Shown: positions 28,103 to 37,158 of the stretch, piece by piece
Numbering within the stretch: position 1 is the first letter of the stretch
How the letters are laid out: the number at the start of each line of letters is the position of its first letter
Assembly: GCF_000689255.1 (NCBI RefSeq)
Contig: NZ_HG964446.1
Span: forward strand, 2,636,854 to 2,700,853
Source of the DNA: Mycobacterium triplex
GTDB taxonomy: Bacteria > Actinomycetota > Actinomycetes > Mycobacteriales > Mycobacteriaceae
DNA length: 64,000 nt
Direction of reading: 5' to 3'
Position numbers and translations under genes: made by a program
The notes under the pieces: generated by a model
Seen by the model: the letters and a program-made list of their open reading frames with translations, nothing else
Told to the model about the DNA's origin: nothing
The model's database searches: none

Positions 28103-29035
28103 TTGTCTGCTGCCGTGCCACCCCCGGCCACCCGTCGCCACCGCATCACCCACCGCACCGAGTACCGGTATTCGGACGTCGTGACCAGCTCCTACGGCCG
28201 CGGCTTCCTCACCCCGCGCGACTCGCAGCGCCAGCAGTGCGTCGCGCACCGACTGACCATCGATCCGGTCCCCGCCGACAGCTCTACCAGCGTCGATGGG
28301 TACGGCAACATCAGCTCCTATTTCCATGTCACCGAGCCACACAGCACCCTGACGGTGACCAGCGACTCCATCGTCGACGTGTATCCGGCGCCCCCGGAGC
28401 GCTACCGCGGCGGGCCGGCCGTCCAACCGTGGGAGGCGGCCCGGCCGACCGGGCGCCGGGGAGCGCTGGCGACCGAGTTCACCCTGGACCTGAACCCGCC
28501 GGAAATCACCGACGAAGTCCGCGCCTACGCGGCGCCCAGCTTCGTGCCGGGGCGCCCGCTGATCGAGGTGCTGCGCGATCTCGCGTCGCGGATCTTCTCC
28601 GACTTCACCTACCGGTCGGGGTCGACGACGATTTCCACCGGGGTCGACGAGGTTCTGGCGGCCCGGGAAGGGGTATGCCAAGACTTTGCACGGCTGGCGA
28701 TCGCCTGCCTGCGCGCCAACGGCTTGGCGGCCAGCTACGTGTCCGGCTACCTGGCCACCGACCCGCCACCGGGAAAGGAACGAATGATCGGCATCGACGC
28801 CACCCACGCCTGGGCCGCGGTGTGGACTCCGCAGCAGCCCGGCGCGTTCGAGTGGCTGGGGCTGGATCCCACCAACGACCAGATGGTCGACGAGCGGTAC
28901 ATCATCGTCGGGCGGGGCCGCGACTACGCGGACGTGCCGCCGCTGCGCGGCATCATCTACACCGACTCCGAGCGCAGCGTGATCGACGTCGCCGTCGACG
29001 TCGTGCCGTTCGAAGGCGACGAACTCTATGCGTGA
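28103..29035 (+). CDS. Transglutaminase-like cysteine amidase (Rv2569c-like)
   Basis: 310 residues. N-terminal beta domain of the bacterial transglutaminase N-type (HRITHRTEYRYSDVV), then the papain-like core with catalytic Cys in EGVCQDFARL, His in DATHAWAAVW and Asp in GLDPTND. Such proteins cleave or form amide bonds. The TTG start at 28103 is supported by a GAGGAGG 7 bases upstream. It overlaps the zinc peptidase gene by 8 bases and belongs with the ATP-grasp/alpha-E and DUF2126 genes in a conserved cluster thought to build and remove peptide or amide modifications. Confidence 0.9.
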   Translation: MSAAVPPPATRRHRITHRTEYRYSDVVTSSYGRGFLTPRDSQRQQCVAHRLTIDPVPADSSTSVDGYGNISSYFHVTEPHSTLTVTSDSIVDVYPAPPERYRGGPAVQPWEAARPTGRRGALATEFTLDLNPPEITDEVRAYAAPSFVPGRPLIEVLRDLASRIFSDFTYRSGSTTISTGVDEVLAAREGVCQDFARLAIACLRANGLAASYVSGYLATDPPPGKERMIGIDATHAWAAVWTPQQPGAFEWLGLDPTNDQMVDERYIIVGRGRDYADVPPLRGIIYTDSERSVIDVAVDVVPFEGDELYA

Positions 29036-30077
29036 CTTCAACTGCCCGAACTGTGGTCAGCGCCTGACGTTCGAGAACTCCACCTGCCTGAACTGCAAGA
29101 GCGCGCTGGGGTTCTCACTCGACCAGATGGCGCTGCTGGTGATCACCGAGGGCGAGGCGAGCGAGCAGCCCGGTTTCGTCAACGCCGCCCAGTATCAGCT
29201 GTGCGCGAATCTATCAGTCGCCGAATGTAATTGGTTGGTGCCGGTCAACAATCCCCGGCTGTTGTGCCAGTCCTGTGTGCTGACGGCCGAACGGCCCAAC
29301 GATGCCGACGAGGTCGGCCTGGCCGAGTTCGCCGCGGCCGAGGCGGCCAAGCGGCGGCTGATCGTCGAGCTGCACGAGCTGAAGCTGCCGATCATCGGTC
29401 GCGGCCAGGATCCCGATTTCGGGCTGGCCTTCCGGTTGCTGTCCAGCGCGCACCAGGAGGTGCTGACCGGGCACGAGAACGGCGTCATCACAATCGATTT
29501 GGCGGAGGGTGACGACGTCCACCGCGAGCAGCTGCGAGTCGAGATGGACGAGCCGTATCGAACTCTGCTGGGCCACTTCCGCCACGAGATCGGGCACTAC
29601 TACTTCTACCGCCTGGTCGATCCGTCCAGCGATTACCTGCAGCGGTTCAACGAGCTGTTCGGCGATCCCGATGCCGACTATCAGCAGGCGCTGGACCGGC
29701 ATTACAGCGAGGGTGCACCCGAGGGCTGGCAGGAGAACTTCGTGTCGTCCTACGCGACCATGCACCCCGCCGAGGATTGGGCCGAAACGTTTGCCCACTA
29801 CCTGCACATCCGCGACACCCTGGACACCTGCGCGTGGTCCGGCTTCGCCCCTGCGTCGGCCACGTTCGACCGGCCACCGCTGGGCCCCAGCGCTTTTGGC
29901 GCCATCATCGACCTATGGTTGCCGTTGTCGTGGTCGTTGAACATGGTGAACCGGTCGATGGGCCACGATGATCTGTACCCGTTCGTGCTGCCGGCCCCGG
30001 TGCTGGAGAAGATGCAGTTCATCCACAACGTCATCGAAGAAGTGACGTCGAACACGCCGGCCGCCGTGGCCAGTTAG
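29028..30077 (+). CDS. Zinc-ribbon metallopeptidase family protein (Rv2568c-like)
   Basis: 349 residues. It begins with a zinc ribbon (CPNCGQRL...CLNCKSALGF, plus CQSC near residue 80), then a domain with the metallopeptidase motif HEIGHYYF near residue 185 and further conserved acidic and His residues (EDWAETFAHYLH). Function unknown; the HExxH suggests a peptidase acting within the transglutaminase/ATP-grasp system. Its start lies inside the end of the transglutaminase gene, and its stop overlaps that of the convergent ATP-grasp gene (30074-30077). Confidence 0.85.
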   Translation: MRDFNCPNCGQRLTFENSTCLNCKSALGFSLDQMALLVITEGEASEQPGFVNAAQYQLCANLSVAECNWLVPVNNPRLLCQSCVLTAERPNDADEVGLAEFAAAEAAKRRLIVELHELKLPIIGRGQDPDFGLAFRLLSSAHQEVLTGHENGVITIDLAEGDDVHREQLRVEMDEPYRTLLGHFRHEIGHYYFYRLVDPSSDYLQRFNELFGDPDADYQQALDRHYSEGAPEGWQENFVSSYATMHPAEDWAETFAHYLHIRDTLDTCAWSGFAPASATFDRPPLGPSAFGAIIDLWLPLSWSLNMVNRSMGHDDLYPFVLPAPVLEKMQFIHNVIEEVTSNTPAAVAS

Positions 30078-32722
30078 GCGGGCATCACCCGTCGTGCGTC
30101 GGGACCCCACAGCGGCTGCATGCCGCCGGGCAGGGTCAGCTGCGTGTCGGTGATGACCCCGGCCAGGTCGCGCAGTTCGGTGTGGATCGCGGCCAACAGC
30201 TCGGCCAGCTCTTCGCGACGCCCGTCGACGGCCACCTCCAGCTCGCCGGGGTGCGAGCGGCGCAGCAGCGTGCCGATCTCCTCCACCGTCCGTTCCGGAC
30301 GCGACGACCCCGACGCGCTGGGCAGGTCTTTGAGGTTCGTCCGCAGCCGCTCCAGCTGATAGAGCAGCGAGCGCGGGTTGTCCGCGTCGAACAGCATCAG
30401 CTCGGCCACCGCGGCGATGCTGACCTGGCCGACGGTGCGACGCCGGTAGATGACCGACGATTCGCACGCCACCAGCGTCGACTCGATGACGGTCTGCTCG
30501 GCGGCCGCGCCGCGGACCGTGGTGAGCGTCTCGCCCAGCAGCGCCGTCAGCCACAACCCGCGCTCGATCCGCTTGCCGATGTCCATCATCGTCCAGCCCA
30601 CGTCGCGCACCATCGACTCGCTGGCCACCCCCGACAGGGTCAGCATCCCGGCCAAGGTGCGCCCGTGCGCCGACGCCAGCAGGGTGTCGGCCTCGGCCAG
30701 CGACTGCGGCGGCTCGGGCCGGTGCGCAAGTCCGCGCTCCAGAGTGGCCAGCACCACCCAGGTGTCGTTGGACATCTGGTCGCGCACCGACCTGGCGGCC
30801 AGCGCGAGGCCTTCGACCGACTGGACCAGAGATCCCGCCCGGTCCGGGTCAAAGGTCAGCGCCCACAACGTCGACGGGACGATCGCGATCATCTCGGCGT
30901 GGTCGTTGTCGGCTCCGGTGTCGGTACCGGTGATGCGGCCCAGGGCGGCCATCAGCACCGGCACCACCTCGCTCTCCTCGGTGTCCTGCTGGTGGCGGTA
31001 GACGTGGAAACGGTCGCGGGCGGCCATCAGCAGCCTGGCCGTGCTCTCCGCGCGCTCGCCGTAGCGGCCGATCCAGAACAAGTCGGACAGCACCCGCGGC
31101 GAGCTGACTCCCCAGGTGCCCGCTGCCGTCTTGACCGGCTGCACCGCGGTGGGCAGTGTGATGGTCTCCGCTCGAGCGCGTTCGGTCGGCCGGATCCAAA
31201 CATCCTTGGCGGCAACAGTTTTCAGCGTGTACGCGGCAGGCCCCGGTGCGACGACGTAGCCGACCCCGCCGATCATCGGGGCGTAGCCGCTGCGTTGGGC
31301 AACCGTGAACAACCGCATACCGACACCGGCCGACGACAACACACCGGCGTGATCGGTCGGCGCCGAGGAGAACTGGGGCAGCTCCTGGCCGGCCCACTGC
31401 CACGGCATGTCCTCGATCCGAGCGGCCAGCCCGTCCAGCTGGGACGACGAAAGTGTCGGTCCGACAAGGGTTTCCCCGCCGACCGTGGACTTGATCAGCA
31501 GCGACGGGAGATTGGCGAGCAGGTGCGAGCGCTCCTTGTCGATCCCGCCCCAGTACACCGGCGCGGTGTTCAGCAGCGGGGCTTCGCCGAGTAGCCGCTC
31601 GGCCAGCTCCGGCAGAAAGCGCAGCAGCCCAGGGCTTTCCAGGATGCCACTGCCCAGCGTGTTGACGACGGTCACGGTGCCCCGCCGTTGCGCCTCCACC
31701 AAACCAACCACGCCGAGGCGGGAGTCGGCGCGCAGATCCAGCGGGTCGGCGTACAGCGCGTCGACCCGGCGCAAAACGACGTCGACCCGTTTCAGGGTGC
31801 CCAGCGAACGCATCCACAGTTTGCCGTCGCGCACCACCAAGTCGGCGCTTTCCACCAGCGGAAAACCCAGCAGCGTCGCGAGATACGCCTGGTCGAAGGC
31901 GGTTTCGGAGTAGATACCCGGGCTGAGCACCACCACCAGCGGGTCTTGGGCGTCGTCGGGTGCGGAATCGATCAGGGCCAGCCGCAGCGCCTGGGCGAAC
32001 GGTGTGTTGGGCCGCGGCGCGATCCGCTCGTAGAGATCGGGAATCGCGTGCGCGACGACGCGCCGGTCGGCCAGCGCGTAACCGGCGCCCGAGGGTGCCT
32101 GCGTCCAGTCCGCGTTCACCTCGAAGGCGCCGCTCGGCAGCCGGCTCAGATCGCAGGCGTGCATGAAAAGCTGGTGGTGGCCCGGCACTTCGATGCCGCT
32201 GGCCGCGCGCACGTAGCCCGGGTGGGCGAACACCAGCTCCGGCGGCAGCATGCCGTCGGTGAGCAGGGTGCGCGGGCCGTACAGGTCGGCGAGCACGGCA
32301 TCGAGCAGCCGCGAGCGCTGCACCAGCCCGGCTTCCAGCACCTCCCAATCGGCGGCGGACACCACGATCGGCAGGGTGTCCAGGCTCCACGGCCGCGGCT
32401 CGAGGGCATGGCCGCTGGTCGGATCGACCTCGGTGTAGGTGATGCCGTCGTTGTCGATCAGGTTGTGCACCACCGAGCGCAGCTGATTCAGCCCGGTGCG
32501 GCCGCGTTCGGCGACGGTGTCCGCCAGCTCGGCCCAGGCCGGTCGCACCTGTCCGTCTTCGCCCAGGAATTCGTCGTAGCCGGCCGCCTGCGCACCGGCG
32601 GGGCGCAGCTCGAACAGAGGCTCCTGGGCGCGCGCGGCCCGGTATCCGGCCAGCAGCCGGTCGGCGTCGTAATGATCCGACGGGTCGAGTGCCATGGAAA
32701 TGCCAGTTCTAAAAGACGCCAT
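30074..32722 (-). CDS. Circularly permuted type 2 ATP-grasp protein with alpha-E domain (Rv2567-like)
   Basis: 882 residues. The N-terminal half is the permuted ATP-grasp ligase (FAHPGYVRAASGI, VVVLSPGIYSETAFDQAYLA, VNTLGSGILESP segments), which would activate a carboxylate with ATP. The C-terminal half is the alpha-E helical domain, with its typical FWIGRYGERAESTARLLM opening. The start at 32722 is chosen because the upstream gene's TAA and this ATG overlap as TAATG; ATG 32695 is an alternative. It is strictly coupled to the DUF2126 transglutaminase gene. By known domain associations the pair is predicted to be an amidoligase system, with product unknown. Confidence 0.88.
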   Translation of the reverse strand: MASFRTGISMALDPSDHYDADRLLAGYRAARAQEPLFELRPAGAQAAGYDEFLGEDGQVRPAWAELADTVAERGRTGLNQLRSVVHNLIDNDGITYTEVDPTSGHALEPRPWSLDTLPIVVSAADWEVLEAGLVQRSRLLDAVLADLYGPRTLLTDGMLPPELVFAHPGYVRAASGIEVPGHHQLFMHACDLSRLPSGAFEVNADWTQAPSGAGYALADRRVVAHAIPDLYERIAPRPNTPFAQALRLALIDSAPDDAQDPLVVVLSPGIYSETAFDQAYLATLLGFPLVESADLVVRDGKLWMRSLGTLKRVDVVLRRVDALYADPLDLRADSRLGVVGLVEAQRRGTVTVVNTLGSGILESPGLLRFLPELAERLLGEAPLLNTAPVYWGGIDKERSHLLANLPSLLIKSTVGGETLVGPTLSSSQLDGLAARIEDMPWQWAGQELPQFSSAPTDHAGVLSSAGVGMRLFTVAQRSGYAPMIGGVGYVVAPGPAAYTLKTVAAKDVWIRPTERARAETITLPTAVQPVKTAAGTWGVSSPRVLSDLFWIGRYGERAESTARLLMAARDRFHVYRHQQDTEESEVVPVLMAALGRITGTDTGADNDHAEMIAIVPSTLWALTFDPDRAGSLVQSVEGLALAARSVRDQMSNDTWVVLATLERGLAHRPEPPQSLAEADTLLASAHGRTLAGMLTLSGVASESMVRDVGWTMMDIGKRIERGLWLTALLGETLTTVRGAAAEQTVIESTLVACESSVIYRRRTVGQVSIAAVAELMLFDADNPRSLLYQLERLRTNLKDLPSASGSSRPERTVEEIGTLLRRSHPGELEVAVDGRREELAELLAAIHTELRDLAGVITDTQLTLPGGMQPLWGPDARRVMPA

Positions 32723-35700
32723 TACTGCTGCACGGTACGCACGCGCCGCAGGTCGAGAATGCCCGGCGCGCCGATATCGGTGAATATCCGGGCCTGCTTC
32801 TCCCGGATGCCGGACAGGTCCAGTTTGCCCGGGGTGAAGCCGGTCGCCTCGAACCTCCGCGCGCGGCGCGCCTCGGCCTCGACGGCGTTGACGGGCGGTT
32901 CGTCGTAGGCGCGCCCGCCGGGATGGGCGACGTGATAGGTGCAGCCGCCGCGCGAGGTCCCGGACGTCAGGTCGACGAGCTCGAACTGCAACGGCACGTC
33001 GGTGGTGATCGTCGGGTGCAGCGCGCTGGGCGGCTGCCACGCCTTGTACCGCACCCCGCCCACATGGATGTCGGGGTTGTCGGTGGCCAGCAGTGGCACC
33101 GGGTAGCCGTTGCACGTCACCACGTAGCGGTGCCGGTCGGCGCCGATGATGCGGATCTGCAGCCGTTCGACCGAGGAGTCGACGTAGCGGGCGGTGCCGG
33201 TCGCGGTGGCCTCCTCGCCGAGGGTGTTCCACGGCTCGATGGCCCCGCGCAGCTCGATCTCCACGCCGTCGAAGACGGCGGTGCCGATGCGCGGGAAGCG
33301 GAACTCGGTGAACGGGTCCAGCCAGCTGGTCTCGAACGCGATGCCGTGCGCGCGCAAATCCGCAGCCACGTCCGCGATGTCGTGAATCAGGAAGTGCGGC
33401 AACAGGTATCGCCCGTGCAGATTGGTGCCGTGCCGGATCAGCGGGGCGCGCAGCGGCTCGTCCCAGAACCAGGACACCAGCGAACGCACCAGCAGCGACT
33501 GCACCATCGCCATGCGCAGATGCGGCGGCATCTCGAACCCGCGCAGCTCCAGCAGGCCGAGCCGGCCGCGGGGGCTGTCCGGGCTGTAGAGCTTGTCGAT
33601 ACAGAACTCGGCGCGATGGGTGTTGCCGGTGATGTCGGTCAGCAGGTGTCGCAGCGCGCGGTCGGTCACCCACGGTTGCGGCGGTCGACCCTTGGAAGAC
33701 GCAGCAAGCCGGGCGATTTCGGCGAACGCGATCTCCAGCTCGTACAGCGCCTCGGTGTGGCCCTCGTCAACCCGGGGCGCCTGTGAGGTGGCGCCGACGA
33801 ACCGACCGGCGAACAGGTAGGACAGCGACGGGTGCCGCTGCCAGTAGGTCAGCAGCGACACCAGCAGATCCGGGCGGCGCAGCAGTGGCGAGTCCGCGGG
33901 TGTCACGCCGCCGAGGGTGATGTGGTTGCCGCCTCCGGTGCCACCGTGGCTGCCGTCGACGTCGAACGACTCCGTGGATAGCCGGGCCAATCGTGCTTGC
34001 TCGTAAAGGGTTTCGAGCTGCTGGCGCTGTTCGTCGAAACTGGCGGTCGGCGCGATGTTGACTTCGATCACGCCGGGGTCGGGCGTGATCGTCGTCGACC
34101 GCAGCCGCGGGTCCGGGGGCGGGCCGTAGCCCTCGATCACGATCGGGCGCTGCGTCTTGGCCGCCGCGGCCTCGACGCGCCCGACGAGGTCGACGAAGTG
34201 CTCCAGCGCCCCGGTGGGCGGGAGGAACAGGTACAGCAGTCCGTCGCGGACCTCGGCGACCATCGCGGTGGGCGGTGCGGTCTCGGAGTCGGTGGTCTGC
34301 GCGCCGGTCGACTCCGTCGACAGCGCGTCGCCGACGGTCAGGGGATCGGCGTCGAACGACGGGCGCGGCGGCTTCCAGCTGACCGAGTTCAGCGGCAGTC
34401 GCAGCCCCGCGGGTGAATCTCCCTCGAGCAGCACGATGCGGCCACGGCGGAGCCGCCAGTTCGCGCTGGCCCAGCCGATTCCGTCGTCGCGGCGGTGTAG
34501 CGGCAGCACGAATGCGGCTGGCTCCGTGGTGGTCTCGTCGAGGTGAGCCAGTAGCGCGGCGCGCGCCGCGGCGTCGTCGTCGGCGAGGTCGTCGCCGGCT
34601 TCGACCGCGTCGCCTTGGGGCAGGCGGACTTTGGCCGCGAGCCGGGCCAACGGGTCCTCGAAGGCCGGCCGCACCTGGGACAGTGGCAACCCCAGACCCT
34701 CGGCGACCTCGGCGAGCACCTTGTAGGCCGTCTCGTTGTCCGCTGCCGAACTTGTCGGCTTTTGTGTCCACGGGTCGGCCAGCAGCGCGTCGTCGGTCCA
34801 CAGCGGCAGCCCGTCGGTGCGCCAGTAGAGCCCAATCTGCCAGCGCGGCAACGGTTCTCCCGGGTACCACCGGCCCTGCCCGCGATGGATCAGTCCGCGC
34901 GGGGCCCATACCGCTTTCAAGCGGGCGGCCAGCTCGGATGCGCGCTGTCGCTTGTGCGGGCCGTCGGCGGCGGTCGTCCACTCCTCGTCGACCTGGTTGT
35001 CCACCGAGACGAAGGTGGGTTCGCCGCCCACCGTCAGCCGGACATCGCCGGCGGCGAGCCGTTCGTCGACGGCGCGGCCGACCGCGCAGATGGTCTCCCA
35101 GGCCGCGTCGGTGTAGGGCAGGGTGACGCGCGGATCCTCGTGGATGCGGGTGACGGTGTTGGAGAACTCCAGTGTGGTCTCACACGGGTCGGTGCTGCCG
35201 GTGATGGGGGCCGCGCTCGAGGGATGCGGCGTGGCCGCCAGCGGGATGTGACCCTCACCGGCGAACAGCCCCGAGGTGGGATCCAGCCCGATCCAGCCCG
35301 CGCCGGGAATGTACACCTCGGTCCACGCATGCAGGTCGGTGAAATCGGCCGCGGGCCCGGAGGGCCCGTCGAGGGCTTCGACGTCGGAGGCCAGCTGCAC
35401 CAGGTAGCCGGAGACGAACCGGGCGGCCAGCCCGAACTGGCGCAGGATCGACACCAGCAGCCAAGCCGAATCCCGGCACGATCCGACCCCGGTGCGCAGC
35501 GTGAAATCCGGTGTCTGAACGCCGGGTTCCATGCGCAGGCTGTAGGCCACGTCGGCGTTGACCGCCTGGTTGAGCGCGACCAGGAAGTCGATGGTGCGGG
35601 TGCCGTCGGGTACCGAGAAGCTCTGCACCCATGCCTGCGCGAGCTCGCCGGGGCCCGAGCCTTCGGTGTCCTCGTCGACGGGCCGCAGATAGGGCTTGAG

Positions 35701-36051
35701 GTCGTCGGCAAGCGTCTTGGGATAGATCAATCCCGAAGCGGGAGGCCATTTTTCGGCCCAGTCCTCGATGAAGAAGTCAAACGGGTTGATCACCTTGAGG
35801 TCGGCGATGAGCCCGACGGTGATCGTCAACTGCTGCATGGGATTCGGAAACACAAGCCGGGCAAGGAAATTGCCGAGCGCGTCCTGTTGCCAGTTGATGA
35901 AGTGGTCGGCGGGCTCGACGCGCAGCGAGTAGGCCTCGATGGGTGTACGCGAGTGCGGAGCCGGGCGCAGCCGCACGACATGCGGGAACACCGGAACCAG
36001 CCGGTCAAAGGTGTAGCTGGTGCGATGCTCCAGCGCAACTTTGATGCTCAT
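32722..36051 (-). CDS. Large transglutaminase / DUF2126 protein (Rv2566-like)
   Basis: 1109 residues. N-terminal transglutaminase-type domain: Cys in GVGSCRDSAWLL, His in DLHAWTEVYIPG, Asp in GLDPTSGLF (about residues 155-275), followed by the long DUF2126 region with GGNHITLGG and LSYLFAGRFVGATSQAPRVDEG elements. The start is taken as ATG 36051 (MSIKVALEHRT, as in the family); in-frame GTG/ATG codons at 36069 and 36066 are alternatives, and none has a clear ribosome-binding site. First gene of the minus-strand half of the transglutaminase/ATP-grasp cluster. Confidence 0.88.
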   Translation of the reverse strand: MSIKVALEHRTSYTFDRLVPVFPHVVRLRPAPHSRTPIEAYSLRVEPADHFINWQQDALGNFLARLVFPNPMQQLTITVGLIADLKVINPFDFFIEDWAEKWPPASGLIYPKTLADDLKPYLRPVDEDTEGSGPGELAQAWVQSFSVPDGTRTIDFLVALNQAVNADVAYSLRMEPGVQTPDFTLRTGVGSCRDSAWLLVSILRQFGLAARFVSGYLVQLASDVEALDGPSGPAADFTDLHAWTEVYIPGAGWIGLDPTSGLFAGEGHIPLAATPHPSSAAPITGSTDPCETTLEFSNTVTRIHEDPRVTLPYTDAAWETICAVGRAVDERLAAGDVRLTVGGEPTFVSVDNQVDEEWTTAADGPHKRQRASELAARLKAVWAPRGLIHRGQGRWYPGEPLPRWQIGLYWRTDGLPLWTDDALLADPWTQKPTSSAADNETAYKVLAEVAEGLGLPLSQVRPAFEDPLARLAAKVRLPQGDAVEAGDDLADDDAAARAALLAHLDETTTEPAAFVLPLHRRDDGIGWASANWRLRRGRIVLLEGDSPAGLRLPLNSVSWKPPRPSFDADPLTVGDALSTESTGAQTTDSETAPPTAMVAEVRDGLLYLFLPPTGALEHFVDLVGRVEAAAAKTQRPIVIEGYGPPPDPRLRSTTITPDPGVIEVNIAPTASFDEQRQQLETLYEQARLARLSTESFDVDGSHGGTGGGNHITLGGVTPADSPLLRRPDLLVSLLTYWQRHPSLSYLFAGRFVGATSQAPRVDEGHTEALYELEIAFAEIARLAASSKGRPPQPWVTDRALRHLLTDITGNTHRAEFCIDKLYSPDSPRGRLGLLELRGFEMPPHLRMAMVQSLLVRSLVSWFWDEPLRAPLIRHGTNLHGRYLLPHFLIHDIADVAADLRAHGIAFETSWLDPFTEFRFPRIGTAVFDGVEIELRGAIEPWNTLGEEATATGTARYVDSSVERLQIRIIGADRHRYVVTCNGYPVPLLATDNPDIHVGGVRYKAWQPPSALHPTITTDVPLQFELVDLTSGTSRGGCTYHVAHPGGRAYDEPPVNAVEAEARRARRFEATGFTPGKLDLSGIREKQARIFTDIGAPGILDLRRVRTVQQ

Positions 36052-36115
36052 AACCGCTGATCTCATCACAAGGGCAGCAGCGCCGCAGCGCGCCGCGGGT
36101 CAGCGGCGCCGGTGG

Positions 36116-37069
36116 CTACGCGGGCGCCGGGCCCGGTGGCGGACCGGCCGGCGGTCCCGGCTGGTAGCCGGGCTGCTGCAGCGGCACCACCTGACCACCC
36201 GAAAGCTTGCGGTAGGCGTAGGTCAGGATCAGCGCCGCGACGGGGGCCGCCACCAGCACGCCGACGCCGCACGCCACCAGGCCGACGAAAACTGTCGCCG
36301 CTGTCACCAGCCACACCAGCAGGGCATTGACGAAATTCGACCCGGCCAACGAGAAGCCGGACGAGAACCCCTTGAAGGCGTTCTCCGAGCGGTCGACCAC
36401 GAACAGGATGACGAATTGGGTGAAGATTCCCACGACGATTCCGGGGACGAAGCACGCGGCGTAACCGATTGAGGTGAGGATGCTGACCAGGAACGCGGCC
36501 AGAAACGCCATGCCGAGGTTGCGCGGCTTGAAGAAGGATCCGATGCTCACCGGCCGGCCGTCGGCGAGGTCGAGGCATCCCGACAGGAACCCGGCCTGGG
36601 CGAACGCGGTCACGATCAGGGACACGACGTAGCCGAGCCCCACGATGGCCATTCCGGTGGGACTGAGGTTCGCCGCGAAGCTGAAGTCGTAGTCGGAAGA
36701 GTCGTAGGGCGTCACGTTCGAGCTCATGTTCTGGCCGACAAAGTTCAGCGTGGACGCCGCGGCGAACAGCAGCGCGTAAACCAGCGTGGGAACGATCAAC
36801 GCGACGGCGTTCTTGCTGAAGGTGTTCCAGGCCCAGCTGAACGCATCAGCCACGCTGAATTGCGGTTTGGCCGGGCCGCCGTAACCCGGCGGCGGGCCGT
36901 AACCGGGCGGCGGGCCGTAGCCGGGGGGCGGCGGGCCGTAGCCGGGGGGAGGGGCGCCGTAGCCGGGCGGCGGGCCGTAGCCGGGGGGAGGGGCGCCGTA
37001 GCCGGGCGGCGGCGGAGGCGGTGCGCCATAACCGGGCGGGTAGTTCGGCTGCTCAGGGGGCTGGCTCAT
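36116..37069 (-). CDS. Proline/glycine-rich multispanning membrane protein (Rv2560-like), copy A
   Basis: 317 residues. A cytoplasmic N-terminus of PPGYG-type repeats (about 65 residues) is followed by a glycerophosphoryl/DUF975-like membrane domain with six or so hydrophobic segments, ending in a Pro-rich tail. The motif VPGIVVGIFTQF and the FKPRNLG loop recur in the neighbouring copy B. Possibly shapes membranes or transports a substrate; function unknown. AGGAC ribosome-binding site 6 bases before ATG. Its promoter region is a duplicate of copy B's. Confidence 0.85.
   Translation of the reverse strand: MSQPPEQPNYPPGYGAPPPPPPGYGAPPPGYGPPPGYGAPPPGYGPPPPGYGPPPGYGPPPGYGGPAKPQFSVADAFSWAWNTFSKNAVALIVPTLVYALLFAAASTLNFVGQNMSSNVTPYDSSDYDFSFAANLSPTGMAIVGLGYVVSLIVTAFAQAGFLSGCLDLADGRPVSIGSFFKPRNLGMAFLAAFLVSILTSIGYAACFVPGIVVGIFTQFVILFVVDRSENAFKGFSSGFSLAGSNFVNALLVWLVTAATVFVGLVACGVGVLVAAPVAALILTYAYRKLSGGQVVPLQQPGYQPGPPAGPPPGPAPA
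36881..37040 (-). repeat. Degenerate in-gene repeats encoding PPGYG motifs (copy A)
   Basis: Tandem 18-30 base units based on CCGGCTACGG-type sequence (minus strand) encode successive Pro-Pro-Gly-Tyr-Gly motifs. Unit length varies, so it is a degenerate coding repeat rather than a simple satellite. Confidence 0.7.
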
Positions 37070-37107
37070 GTGCCGTCCTAACGTGCGCGCGCGTGGCCTG
37101 GCAACCG

Positions 37108-37113
37108 AACCTA
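37108..37113 (-). promoter_or_regulatory. Candidate -10 of membrane protein copy A
   Basis: TAGGTT on the minus strand, 38 bases before the ATG. The surrounding block (37070-37125) is similar to that before copy B (38287-38370), including CCTGGCAACC and the CCGTCCTAA next to the start codon. Confidence 0.4.
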
Positions 37114-37158
37114 ACAAATGCGCGGTCGGCTGGCGAGGATCGACTCGGCCTGTCGGGG

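Noticed and set aside
30074-33673. Single 1199-codon minus-strand frame covering the ATP-grasp gene and part of its neighbour
   Set aside because: The first 317 codons are an antisense-like shadow frame over the DUF2126 gene; the real gene starts at the TAATG junction at 32722.
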